A stretch of 28,820 bases of DNA, taken from Oscillospiraceae bacterium. GTDB taxonomy: Bacteria; Bacillota; Clostridia; Oscillospirales; UBA929. Position 1 is the first letter of the stretch; the number at the start of each line of letters is the position of its first letter. A program made the position numbers and the translations under genes. Below the pieces are notes generated by a model. That model worked only from the letters and a program-made list of their open reading frames with translations, did not search any database and had not been told where the DNA came from. The stretch is taken from contig JAISVO010000090.1 of the NCBI GenBank assembly GCA_031271525.1, forward strand, positions 1-28,820, given 5' to 3'. Shown here piece after piece: positions 6,541-14,463 of this stretch.

Positions 6541-7458
6541 ATGGCCAGGGAGAAGAAAGAAGAGCCGCAGGCAGCCGGGTGCCCGGCATGGCTCGCGACC
6601 TACGGCGATATGGTTACGTTGGTATTGACCTTCTTCGTGTTGCTCTATTCCATGAGCAGCGTGGACGTTGACAAGTGGAAGAACCTCGTGATGGCGCTGA
6701 ACGGTTCGGATAAAATCTTCGATGTGCTGGATACCTCGGGGACCCCGCTGGGGAACACCGGGCTGGACGATCCCCCGGAGCTCCCCGAAGACGCGTTCGA
6801 AGACGCGTTCGAAGACGCGTTTACCAATCCGACCGAAGAACTGACCGACGACGAGTGGCTGAATATCGTCAACCAAATCATTAACCAAGCGGCGGAGGAC
6901 AATCTCCTGCTGGGAGGGTCCGGGGAAGGTCCGGAGAGGCAGATCATCACGGTGGTGCCGGATGAGCTGAAGATTGTGTTGCGGTATGACAGCGACATCA
7001 TGTTTGAAACGGCGAGCGACAAGCTTCGGGACGAGTTTTTTCCGATTCTCGATGACTTGGTTCGGAACTATATCCTCGAAGGCGTCCGCAACAACCACTT
7101 CTCTGAGGTCGAGATTCTGGGGCACGCCGATATCCGTCCGTTCAGCAGTCCCCAACAAGCCGGGAAATTCATCGACAATTTAGGGTTGTCGGCGGGGCGT
7201 GCCAGTGCGGTTGTGCGGTATATATGGGATGTGTTCCCGGAGATCCCCGGAACGCTGCTCAAATCTTCCGGCGTAGGCTCGGCGCACCCGGTGGACGGAC
7301 TCTTCGGCGACGAGCCGGGACTGAGCGCCTCCGAGCAGCAGGATATTTACCAAAAGAACCGCCGGGTGGAGTTTGTGCTGTACCGTAACGCGCAGCGGGA
7401 CGCCGAGGGGAATTTATATGAGCCTGCCAATACGGAGGGAGAGGGAACCAATGGGTAA
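6541..7458 (+). CDS. motB: Flagellar motor stator protein MotB
   Basis: MotB anchors the stator to peptidoglycan and carries the ion-binding aspartate. One membrane helix covers about residues 16-39 and holds the key Asp23 in ATYGDMVTLVLTFFVLL. A plug/linker region follows. The OmpA-like peptidoglycan-binding domain spans about 145-285, with MFETASDKL, EILGHADIRP, GLSAGRASAVV and NRRVEFVL. Between helix and domain is an acidic insert with three DAFE repeats (about residues 83-94). At 305 residues it is slightly long. It lies 44 bases after motA and its last 8 bases overlap fliL. Confidence 0.95.
   Translation: MAREKKEEPQAAGCPAWLATYGDMVTLVLTFFVLLYSMSSVDVDKWKNLVMALNGSDKIFDVLDTSGTPLGNTGLDDPPELPEDAFEDAFEDAFTNPTEELTDDEWLNIVNQIINQAAEDNLLLGGSGEGPERQIITVVPDELKIVLRYDSDIMFETASDKLRDEFFPILDDLVRNYILEGVRNNHFSEVEILGHADIRPFSSPQQAGKFIDNLGLSAGRASAVVRYIWDVFPEIPGTLLKSSGVGSAHPVDGLFGDEPGLSASEQQDIYQKNRRVEFVLYRNAQRDAEGNLYEPANTEGEGTNG
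6787..6822 (+). repeat. Three tandem 12-base repeats inside motB
   Basis: The unit GAAGACGCGTTC occurs three times head to tail (6787-6798, 6799-6810, 6811-6822), the last with one T at its end. It keeps the reading frame and encodes Glu-Asp-Ala-Phe three times in the linker between the membrane helix and the OmpA-like domain. Near-identical DNA, not just protein, points to recent slippage. Confidence 0.9.
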
Positions 7459-7855
7459 GAAGATGGCTTCTTTGATCATAACGGCGGCGCTGATGCTGCC
7501 TCTCCTTGTCTCCTGCGGCGATACGGCGGAAAAGTACCCGGGCGAGAAGAACGTAGAGTTCAACTTCACCGAGGGCTTTATCATCAATGTGAGCGACGAT
7601 GACCGGCAGTATGTCAAATGCGCCGTCATGCTGGAGGTAAACGACGCGAAACTGCTCCCCGTTCTTACCGAACGTCAGAACCGGCTTCGGGACCATGTCG
7701 TTGACCTGATCAGCGCCCGGACAAAGGATGAGGTGCGGCAGACGTCCGTGAAAGACGCGATCCTCACCGATCTGGTCACACTGGTGAACGAAGCGCTCAA
7801 CACCGAGTCGGTTATGGCGGCGTACTTCACCGAGTATACGCCGATCAGACAATAA
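7451..7855 (+). CDS. fliL: Flagellar basal-body-associated protein FliL, with lipoprotein-like N-terminus
   Basis: FliL surrounds the stator and supports torque under load. The position after motB and before fliM is characteristic, and the C-terminal domain shows the family features (VKCAVMLEVND, LRDHVVDLISARTKDEV, VNEALNTESVMAAYFTEY). The 134-residue protein starts at the ATG at 7451, overlapping motB by 8 bases, with GGAGGGAGAGGG just ahead. Its N-terminus differs from the usual membrane anchor: MGKKMASL, a hydrophobic stretch, then LPLLVSC-GD, which fits a lipobox with Cys22 as the lipidated residue. If so, the protein would be tethered by lipid on the outer face rather than by a transmembrane helix. 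Family call is fairly sure; lipidation is a prediction. Confidence 0.85.
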   Translation: MGKKMASLIITAALMLPLLVSCGDTAEKYPGEKNVEFNFTEGFIINVSDDDRQYVKCAVMLEVNDAKLLPVLTERQNRLRDHVVDLISARTKDEVRQTSVKDAILTDLVTLVNEALNTESVMAAYFTEYTPIRQ

Positions 7856-7912
7856 ACACAGACAGCGGCAAGGGGTAAAGAAGGGCAATTCATTAGCGGA
7901 AGGTGGGAGCAA

Positions 7913-8902
7913 ATGGCCGGTGTTCTGTCACAAGCTGAGATTGACGCGCTTCTCAACGCCATCGAATCGGACGGGATAGATTCACAGCCGTTGGACGACG
8001 GGGCGAACCAGATCCGTGAATATGACTTCCGCACGGCAAACCGTTTTAACAAGGAACACATCCGGACACTCCGCATCGTTTACGACAACTTTGCCCGCCT
8101 GTTTGCCTCCTACCTCTCGGGGACGCTCCGCGCGATGTGCTCCGCCGAGGTCATGTCGGTGGAAGAAACGAAATACGCGGAATTCGTCAACGCGCTTCCC
8201 TCTCCGTTGATCCTCGCGGTGGTACGGATGCCTCCGATGACCGGATCGGTGCTGTTGGAGGTTTCCCCCGACCTGTCCTACGCGATCATATCCCGGCTGC
8301 TTGGCGGGAAACCCGATAAAGAGAGCGTCTCGCGCGGATTTACCGAAATCGAACAGGTTCTGCTGGAGCGCATCATGCGTCAGTTCCTGCCGCTCTTCGG
8401 CGAATCGTGGGAGAAGGTGGTCGGGATCACCACCTACCTCGACCGGCTGGAAACCAGCCCACAGTTCGCCCAGATTGTCGCGATGAACGAAACGGTCGCC
8501 ATCATTTCCATCAGTGTGAAGGTCGACGAAGCCGCCGGAACGTTTAACATCTGCCTTCCCCATCTGGCGTTGGAACCGATCAGCCAGCAGCTCACCACAA
8601 AGTTCCTCTACCAGAACAGCGACAGCAGGCAGCTTTTCCCGATGCACGAGGACATACAGAAGCGGATTGAGCAAACGCCTTTGGAGGTATCCGCCTACTT
8701 CAACGAGACGCAGACCTCGGTGCGCGACATCCTGAACCTGCAGACGGGGGATGTGATCAGTCTGAACCATGCGGTAAGCGATCCGCTCACCCTCCGGGTG
8801 GGGCATCTGCCGAAGTTCAGGGTGGAGGTCGGCATGAAAGACCGGAGGTATGCCGCCAAGATAACGGAAATCATTCAGAAGGAGGACGCGAACAATGAGT
8901 AA
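7913..8902 (+). CDS. fliM: Flagellar motor switch protein FliM
   Basis: FliM sits in the cytoplasmic C-ring, binds phosphorylated CheY at its N-terminus and sets rotation direction. The 329-residue protein opens with MAGVLSQAEIDALLNAI, the CheY-P-binding segment. The CheC-like middle domain (about 40-230) contains RTLRIVYDNFARLFASYLSG and EIEQVLLERIMRQFLPLF. The SpoA domain is at about 250-325 (VRDILNLQTGDVISLNHAV). The FliG-contact loop reads LLGGKPDKES, where most homologues have GGxG. AAGGTGGGA precedes the ATG. fliY begins inside its last 8 bases, so the two are probably translated together. Confidence 0.95.
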   Translation: MAGVLSQAEIDALLNAIESDGIDSQPLDDGANQIREYDFRTANRFNKEHIRTLRIVYDNFARLFASYLSGTLRAMCSAEVMSVEETKYAEFVNALPSPLILAVVRMPPMTGSVLLEVSPDLSYAIISRLLGGKPDKESVSRGFTEIEQVLLERIMRQFLPLFGESWEKVVGITTYLDRLETSPQFAQIVAMNETVAIISISVKVDEAAGTFNICLPHLALEPISQQLTTKFLYQNSDSRQLFPMHEDIQKRIEQTPLEVSAYFNETQTSVRDILNLQTGDVISLNHAVSDPLTLRVGHLPKFRVEVGMKDRRYAAKITEIIQKEDANNE

Positions 8903-10241
8903 CGGCTTATCGCAAGACGAAATCAACGCCTTGCTGCAAGGCGAACTGAGCGTTATCGACAACGCCGCGGCGTCCGATACGAACTCCGGCGGCATGATGA
9001 GTCAAGCCGAGCTTGACGCGTTGCTCGCCGAGGTGGGTGCGCCCTCCGCCGAATCCGCGCCGGTAGCGCTGAGCAAACAGGACTTCACCGGCGTCCTCAC
9101 CCCATCGGAAGCCGACGCGCTGGGTGAAATCGGGAACATCAGCATGGGGACCGCCGCCACCACCCTCTTTTCGTTGCTGAACAACAAGGTTGATATCACA
9201 ACGCCCCGGGTCAGCGTCACCAATATGGGGGAGATGGCGCGTCAGTACCCGATGCCCTTTGTTTCGGTCGAGGTGCAGTACACTGTCGGTTTGCAGGGGA
9301 CAAACTGCCTCTTCCTCCACGAGAATGACGTAAAGATCATTACCGACTTGATGCTGGGCGGGGACGGCACCAACGTAGCGGGCGAGCTGAACGACATGCA
9401 CCTCTCCTGCATCGCGGAGGTCATGAACCAATTGGTCGGCTCCTCCAGTACCTCCCTCGCGCAGATGCTCTCGATGCCGATTGACATCTCTCCCCCGAAG
9501 GCGACGCAGGTGGTGTTGGAAGGCGGATTGGGATACCCGTTTGACGACATCGACCGTCCCGTCGTCCGGATTGGCTTCGATATGGTCGTGGAAGGCTTGA
9601 TTAACTCCGAAATTATGCAGGTCATGCCGGTGGATTTCGCAAAGTCGATGGTCGCGAAGGTGATGGGGATGGGCGGAGACCCCGAACCGGCGCCCGCGTC
9701 CAAACCGGCTCCGCCGCCCGTACAGACTCCGCCCCCGGGTCCCGTTCAGCAGCAAGCCCCGATGCCTGCGCCAGTGCCGATGCCCGACCCGTACGCAGCC
9801 CAGCAGCCGATGATGCAGCAACCCCCGCCCTACGGCTACCCGGCGTACCCCTATCCGCCGCAGCCCTACGGCGGCTACCCGCCGCCCTATCCGGCCCAGC
9901 CGGTTCAACAGCAGCAGCCGGTGGATGTGCGCCCCGCAACCTTCGCGAACTTCGGAGATCCGATGGCGAGCGCCGGGATGGGCGAGAATATGGATATTCT
10001 GTTGGATGTTCCCCTCTCGGTTTCGGTGGAACTGGGCAAGAGCCGGAAGTACATCAAAGAAATCCTCGACTTCAATGTCGGTACCATCGTAGTCCTCGAC
10101 AAAATGGCGGGTGAGCTTGTGGACGTCATCGTCAACGGGAAGCTGATCGCGCAGGGCGAGGTGGTGATCATCGACGACAACTACGGGTGCCGTATCACCG
10201 AGATCGTCAGTCCGTCAAAGCGTATCAACCCAGCGAAGTAA
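8895..10241 (+). CDS. fliY: Flagellar switch protein / CheY-P phosphatase FliY
   Basis: FliY combines a C-ring FliN module with CheC-type phosphatase activity that removes phosphate from CheY. In the 448 residues I see two FliM-like N-terminal motifs (SQDEINALL near 6 and SQAELDALL near 36) and a CheC-like domain at about 65-240. A Pro/Tyr-rich linker covers about 260-350, and a SpoA/FliN domain about 363-445 (LDVPLSVSVELGKSRKYIKE). Both phosphatase sites fit the pattern D/S-x3-E-x2-N followed 23 residues later by Pro: DALGEIGN near residue 74 and SCIAEVMN near 171. It should therefore be active. AAGGAGG within fliM precedes the ATG. Confidence 0.95.
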   Translation: MSNGLSQDEINALLQGELSVIDNAAASDTNSGGMMSQAELDALLAEVGAPSAESAPVALSKQDFTGVLTPSEADALGEIGNISMGTAATTLFSLLNNKVDITTPRVSVTNMGEMARQYPMPFVSVEVQYTVGLQGTNCLFLHENDVKIITDLMLGGDGTNVAGELNDMHLSCIAEVMNQLVGSSSTSLAQMLSMPIDISPPKATQVVLEGGLGYPFDDIDRPVVRIGFDMVVEGLINSEIMQVMPVDFAKSMVAKVMGMGGDPEPAPASKPAPPPVQTPPPGPVQQQAPMPAPVPMPDPYAAQQPMMQQPPPYGYPAYPYPPQPYGGYPPPYPAQPVQQQQPVDVRPATFANFGDPMASAGMGENMDILLDVPLSVSVELGKSRKYIKEILDFNVGTIVVLDKMAGELVDVIVNGKLIAQGEVVIIDDNYGCRITEIVSPSKRINPAK

Positions 10242-10268
10242 CCTTTATTCTAACGGAGGTGGCATTGT

Positions 10269-10631
10269 ATGGCCGGTAAAATTCTCATCGTGGACGACGC
10301 CGCGTTCATGCGAATGATGATTAAAGACGTTCTGACCAAGAACGGCTTTGAGGTCGTCGGCGAGGCGGAAAACGGCAAGGTTGCCATAGAGCGGTATAAC
10401 GAGCTGAGACCCGACCTTGTCATTATGGACATCACCATGCCTGAGATGAACGGGATTGACGCGCTCAAGGGAATCAAGGCGCTCAATAAGGACGCCAAAG
10501 TGGTCATGTGCTCCGCAATGGGTCAGCAGGCGATGGTTATCGAGGCGATTCAGGCGGGCGCAAAGGACTTTATAGTAAAGCCATTTCAGGCCGACCGCGT
10601 ATGCGAGGCCGTACGAAAGGTACTGGGTTGA
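10269..10631 (+). CDS. cheY: Chemotaxis response regulator CheY
   Basis: This is a single receiver domain of 120 residues. When phosphorylated by CheA it binds FliM and changes rotation; FliY dephosphorylates it. All active-site residues are present: Asp9-Asp10 (ILIVDDAAF), phospho-acceptor Asp54 (LVIMDITMPEMNG), Ser82 (MCSAMG) and Lys104 (IVKPF). The size and absence of an output domain fit CheY. ACGGAGGTGG precedes the ATG. The position right after fliY is that of Bacillus cheY. No CheA, CheW or receptor gene is in the window. Confidence 0.95.
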   Translation: MAGKILIVDDAAFMRMMIKDVLTKNGFEVVGEAENGKVAIERYNELRPDLVIMDITMPEMNGIDALKGIKALNKDAKVVMCSAMGQQAMVIEAIQAGAKDFIVKPFQADRVCEAVRKVLG

Positions 10632-11371
10632 CATCCATCTTGCTGCTGATGAACGACCCGGGATCGGTTTGGGGTCTTGTGCTAGGCATCGTGGTCTTCA
10701 TTGTGATCTTGGGCGCTTTTTACTTTCTGTCCAAACGAATTGCCAAGGGGTCGGTTTTTGCCGGAAAGCACATGAAGGTGATCGAACGGGTGATGCTCGG
10801 AAAGGAGACCTCCATCCTCCTCCTACAGGTCGGCTTGCGGCTGGTTGTCATTGGCACTGGGCGGGACGGTATGACTCTCCTCTTTGAGATGAACGCCGGA
10901 GATTTTATGGCGGCGCAGAAGAAAGAAGGCGAACCGCAGGGGCTATTCGGCCGGTTCACCAAGAGTGTGAGGTCGGGGTTGACCGGTGCTTCCGAAGCCG
11001 AAAGCGCTTCGTTTGCGGATTTGCTGAGGCGTATGGAGGAAAGAAACCCGGTTGCCGCCCCCGAACAGGAGGCCGGAGACGCGGGTTCCCCTCATATATG
11101 GGAAAAACATCCCCCCCGCCACGCGAAGTATCAAAGCGAGATTGAAAACCTGCTCCGGCTGAGCCAGCCGGAGGCTTTCGACCGCCGAGACCGCCCCGCC
11201 GATTTCTCCGCTCCCCGCTACGAGACACCTCCCCGGCCCGAAGCGCACCGCTTGGGGGCGGAAGGACGGAGCGACAAAGAGCGTGCCGAGCGGATTGACC
11301 AACTTCTGGACTTGGTTTCCCAGAGGCAGGCTCGTCTGGACGACCGAAACCATACGGGAGACAAGGGATGA
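10628..11371 (+). CDS. fliO: Flagellar export assembly protein FliO (FliZ)
   Basis: FliO helps assemble the FliP ring of the flagellar export gate. The protein has one membrane helix near its N-terminus (SVWGLVLGIVVFIVILGAFYF) and a short cytoplasmic beta domain (MKVIERVMLGKETSILLLQV, VVIGTGRDGMTLL) typical of FliO. A long, charged, probably disordered tail of about 130 residues follows. I use the TTG at 10628, whose TTGA overlaps the cheY stop, giving 247 residues. An ATG at 10649 is possible, but neither has a strong ribosome site. The gene overlaps fliP by 4 bases (ATGA) and lies exactly where FliO is expected. Confidence 0.85.
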   Translation: MTSILLLMNDPGSVWGLVLGIVVFIVILGAFYFLSKRIAKGSVFAGKHMKVIERVMLGKETSILLLQVGLRLVVIGTGRDGMTLLFEMNAGDFMAAQKKEGEPQGLFGRFTKSVRSGLTGASEAESASFADLLRRMEERNPVAAPEQEAGDAGSPHIWEKHPPRHAKYQSEIENLLRLSQPEAFDRRDRPADFSAPRYETPPRPEAHRLGAEGRSDKERAERIDQLLDLVSQRQARLDDRNHTGDKG

Positions 11372-12246
11372 AGCGGGCTTTGCGATTCGCCGGGACGTTG
11401 CTCCCGCTGATGTTCCTTCTGCTGGTCCTCTTTTCATCGCAGGCACAGGCGGTGGGGCTGGACCCCGAGCCGCCGGCCGAGCCCGCAGCGCCCGGCGCGG
11501 CGGACGAGGATAACCCGGGCACCGACACGACAGAAGAGACTTTTCCCTTTAGTTTTCTGCAAGGGCTGCTCGGTGAGGACACCGAGGGCGCGACTACCAC
11601 GGTGGAGATCATGCTCCTCCTCACAGTCCTCACATTGGTGCCGTCCATCCTGATCATGATGACCTCGTTTACCCGGATCGTCATCGTGTTGTCATTCACC
11701 CGAAACGCAATGGGCACCCAGAATATGCCCCCGAACCAGATCATCATCGGCTTGGCGCTCTTCCTCACCTACTTCTCGATGCACGGCACCCTGACCCAAA
11801 TCTATGACGAGGCGTGGGTTCCCTACCAGCAGGAGGAAAGCGAGATGACGCTTGAGGAGTTTTATACAGCGGCGGTGGAGCCTCTCCGGGAGTTTATGTT
11901 TACCCAGATCCGGGGACAGGGGCATGTGAGCGACCTCGGCGTTTTCATGGGGCTTGCCGGATTGAACAACACTCCGCCGGAAGACCTCGGCGATGTGCCC
12001 ACCTATGTGCTGATTCCGGCGTTTATCACGAGCGAGCTGAAGACGGGGCTTTGGATGGGGTTCTTCATCTACATACCCTTCATCGTGATTGATATGATTG
12101 TCGCCTCGGCGCTGATGTCGATGGGTATGATGATGTTACCGCCCGCGATGATTTCGATGCCGTTTAAACTGATGATCTTTGTGCTGGCGAATGGCTGGGA
12201 CAACGTGGTTTTGAACCTGATCCGATCCTTTACGGGAGGTTCTTAG
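11368..12246 (+). CDS. fliP: Flagellar export gate protein FliP
   Basis: FliP is the main ring subunit of the type III export gate. A cleavable signal peptide is likely (MKRALRFAGT, a hydrophobic core, then SSQAQA). An acidic Ala/Pro-rich stretch of about 45 residues follows, then the very conserved core: LTLVPSILIMMTSFTRIVIV, LSFTRNAMGTQNMPPNQI and LALFLTYFSM. The C-terminal signature is FKLMIFVLANGWDNVVLNLI. At 292 residues it is longer than typical because of the extra N-terminal segment. Its start overlaps fliO by 4 bases; fliQ begins 1 base after its stop. Confidence 0.96.
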   Translation: MKRALRFAGTLLPLMFLLLVLFSSQAQAVGLDPEPPAEPAAPGAADEDNPGTDTTEETFPFSFLQGLLGEDTEGATTTVEIMLLLTVLTLVPSILIMMTSFTRIVIVLSFTRNAMGTQNMPPNQIIIGLALFLTYFSMHGTLTQIYDEAWVPYQQEESEMTLEEFYTAAVEPLREFMFTQIRGQGHVSDLGVFMGLAGLNNTPPEDLGDVPTYVLIPAFITSELKTGLWMGFFIYIPFIVIDMIVASALMSMGMMMLPPAMISMPFKLMIFVLANGWDNVVLNLIRSFTGGS

Positions 12247-12247
12247 A

Positions 12248-12511
12248 ATGACGCAGACCGAAGTGGCCTCCATCGTGACCGACGCCGTGTTAACGATCCT
12301 AGTCGTGTCCGCGCCGATGCTGGTGATCGGTTTGGTTGCGGGACTGATCATCTCGATCTTGCAGGCGACGACACAAATCAATGAGCAGACGATCGTCTTT
12401 GTCGTCAAGATCCTGTCGGTCTTCCTCGCCTTGATCATCTTTGGGCCTTGGATGCTGACCCGGCTGACCGAGTTCACCCAGCGGGTCTTCCTCTTGATGG
12501 GCGGCGCTTAA
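12248..12511 (+). CDS. fliQ: Flagellar export gate protein FliQ
   Basis: FliQ is a small export-gate subunit packed around the FliP-FliR core. The 87-residue protein has two long membrane helices (about 15-38 and 48-70) and family motifs GLVAGLIISILQATTQINEQ and FVVKILSVFLALIIFGPWM. The ribosome site GGGAGG lies in the last codons of fliP, so translation is coupled. Length and position between fliP and fliR are standard. Confidence 0.96.
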   Translation: MTQTEVASIVTDAVLTILVVSAPMLVIGLVAGLIISILQATTQINEQTIVFVVKILSVFLALIIFGPWMLTRLTEFTQRVFLLMGGA

Positions 12512-12514
12512 CCG

Positions 12515-13297
12515 ATGAATACCGATGTCTTGGTCCCTTGGATCGTCCACCTGCTGCTGATCGTCACCCGTGTGGCGGCGCTCTTTACCTTCACACCACT
12601 CCTTGCCCGTCCGCAGATTCCGAACGCCGCCAAGATCGGTTTCTCCCTGCTGATGGGCTTTATTTTGATAAACCTATTCCCGCCGCCCGCCGAATACCCC
12701 TATGGGAATCTCTACGCGCTGGCGTTTGCTGTTGTCTGTGAGCTGTCGGTGGGGCTTGTTATCGGGTTTATCACCTCGCTGTTCTTCAACGCCGTGTATA
12801 CGGCGGCGCACATCATCGACATGCAGATCGGCTTCTCAATGGCGCAGATGTACGATGTAACGGCGGGTACGCAGGTCGCGGTGACAAGCCAGCTCCTCAA
12901 CACAGCCCTCGTCGTTTCCTTTGTCTTTTCGGGGGGGCTGAACCGGTTGATCGAGCTGATCGCAAGGTCCTTCGCAGTGATCCCGGTCGGTGCCGGGGTT
13001 CTCCGCCCCGAAATTGCCGGTCTGGTTGCGGAGGAGTTTACCCGGTGTTTTGTCATCGCCCTCCAAATTTCGATGCCGGTGCTGGCGTCGGCGCTCCTTG
13101 CCGAGGTGGCGCTGGGGGTTGTCGTACGGACCGCGCCCCAGATGAACGTCTTTGTGGTGGGTATCCCGCTGAAGGTTATCCTCGGACTGTTTATCCTGAT
13201 GCTCTCGATGCCCGTCTTCGTGACCTTCTCGGAAACGGTGTTTGCCAAGATGTTTGACGCGATCGACCGCGTTGTGACGGGGGGGATGGTTCCATGA
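12515..13297 (+). CDS. fliR: Flagellar export gate protein FliR
   Basis: FliR completes the FliPQR export gate in the membrane. The 260-residue protein has about six hydrophobic segments. Recognisable stretches are RVAALFTFTPLLARPQIPNA, VGLVIGFITSLFFNAVYTAA and IIDMQIGFSMAQMYDV. The C-terminus has a GLFILMLSMPVFVTF helix. Size and gene order are standard. It starts 3 bases after fliQ and its stop overlaps the flhB start (ATGA), indicating coupled translation. Confidence 0.95.
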   Translation: MNTDVLVPWIVHLLLIVTRVAALFTFTPLLARPQIPNAAKIGFSLLMGFILINLFPPPAEYPYGNLYALAFAVVCELSVGLVIGFITSLFFNAVYTAAHIIDMQIGFSMAQMYDVTAGTQVAVTSQLLNTALVVSFVFSGGLNRLIELIARSFAVIPVGAGVLRPEIAGLVAEEFTRCFVIALQISMPVLASALLAEVALGVVVRTAPQMNVFVVGIPLKVILGLFILMLSMPVFVTFSETVFAKMFDAIDRVVTGGMVP

Positions 13298-14424
13298 CAC
13301 CGGATCAGGGCGGCGGCGGTGAAAAGACTGAAAAAGCAACACCCAAGAAACGGGAGGATGCGCGCAAAAAAGGGCAGGTGCTGAAGAGCTCCGAGGTCAA
13401 CACTGCGGCGCTGACGGCTAGTATGTTTGTCATTCTCTTCGCGATGGGCGGCTGGATTTCGGACGGCGCGGGGGATCTGCTCACGAGTTTTTTCAGCCGG
13501 ATCGGCGAGGTGGATGCCACTCCTACGGCGGCGGACGCGAGCTCGGCCTTCAATCAGGCGATGTGGCAGTTGTTATGGCTTCTCTTTCCGGTTCTGGCGG
13601 TTGCCCTTTTGATGGGGGTCCTCGTTAATGTGGCGCAGATCGGGTTTTTGTTTACCGCCGAAACGATCAAGCCGAAATTTTCCAAGATCAGCCCCCTCCA
13701 AGGATTTAAGCGGATCTTCTCGATGCGGAGCGTGGTGGAGCTTTTCAAGGCCGTCCTCAAGATCACCCTCGTCGGGGTGATCGTTTACCAAGAATTCTCT
13801 AAGCATTTCGGTTCGTTTGCCATGATGATGTATCTGGAGCCGGGACCGGCAGCCGCCAGCATCGTGTCGATGTCGATGGGCGTCGCGGTCCGGGCATGCG
13901 CCGTGCTGATCGGGATCGGGCTTGCCGACCTCCTTTACCAATGGTGGGAGTACGAACGGAACCTCCGGATGTCCAAAGAGGAGATCAAGCAGGAGTTCAA
14001 AGAGATGGAAGGCGATCCTCTCATCCGGAGCAAGCGGAAGGAAAAACAGCGCCAGATGAGCATGATGCGGATGATGCGGGCGATCCCGCAGGCGGATGTC
14101 GTCATCACCAACCCGACCCATTACGCGGTCGCGATCCGCTACAACGAGAAGGAGAGCGACGCACCCGTCGTGCTGGCGAAGGGTAAAGACCGAATCGCTC
14201 TGAGGATCCGTGAAATCGCGATTCAACATCGGGTGGAGATCGTGGAAAATAAGCCTGTGGCGCAGGCGCTCTACCTATCCTGCGAGATCGGGCAGAAGAT
14301 CCCGGCAGAGCTTTTCGCGGCGGTTGCCGAGATTCTCGCCTATGTCTACAAACGGCGGCACCCCGAACCCCGGCGTCCCGTCCGTCCCGCGCCCGCCCGT
14401 CCGGCGACCGGCGGAGTCAGATAG
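13294..14424 (+). CDS. flhB: Flagellar export switch protein FlhB
   Basis: FlhB controls which substrates are exported; FliK triggers its change from hook to filament mode. The protein has 376 residues. It opens with GGGEKTEKATPKKREDARKK, the family N-terminus, then four membrane segments (about 28-50, 85-110, 140-165, 185-210). The cytoplasmic domain follows, with the autocleavage motif Asn273-Pro-Thr-His (VITNPTHYAVAIRY), fully intact. The last 25 residues are Arg/Pro-rich and variable. It overlaps fliR by 4 bases and precedes flhA. Confidence 0.96.
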   Translation: MTPDQGGGGEKTEKATPKKREDARKKGQVLKSSEVNTAALTASMFVILFAMGGWISDGAGDLLTSFFSRIGEVDATPTAADASSAFNQAMWQLLWLLFPVLAVALLMGVLVNVAQIGFLFTAETIKPKFSKISPLQGFKRIFSMRSVVELFKAVLKITLVGVIVYQEFSKHFGSFAMMMYLEPGPAAASIVSMSMGVAVRACAVLIGIGLADLLYQWWEYERNLRMSKEEIKQEFKEMEGDPLIRSKRKEKQRQMSMMRMMRAIPQADVVITNPTHYAVAIRYNEKESDAPVVLAKGKDRIALRIREIAIQHRVEIVENKPVAQALYLSCEIGQKIPAELFAAVAEILAYVYKRRHPEPRRPVRPAPARPATGGVR

Positions 14425-14463
14425 CATCGGATGCAAACCGCGTAACAGAGAGGTGGTGGGAAA

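Noticed and set aside
6271..7158. Long minus-strand open frame (about 295 codons) opposite motA/motB
   Set aside because: It mirrors the codon bias of the sense genes, has Arg/His/Val-rich composition without recognisable domains, and the plus-strand genes are certain.
7982..9908. Two minus-strand open frames of over 330 codons opposite fliM and fliY
   Set aside because: Antisense shadows of GC-rich genes: Arg/His/Gly-rich, no domain, no ribosome site worth noting.
10628..11371. Longer FliO from an upstream start at 10508
   Set aside because: It would run 120 bases through the end of cheY in another frame with no family similarity before the membrane helix.
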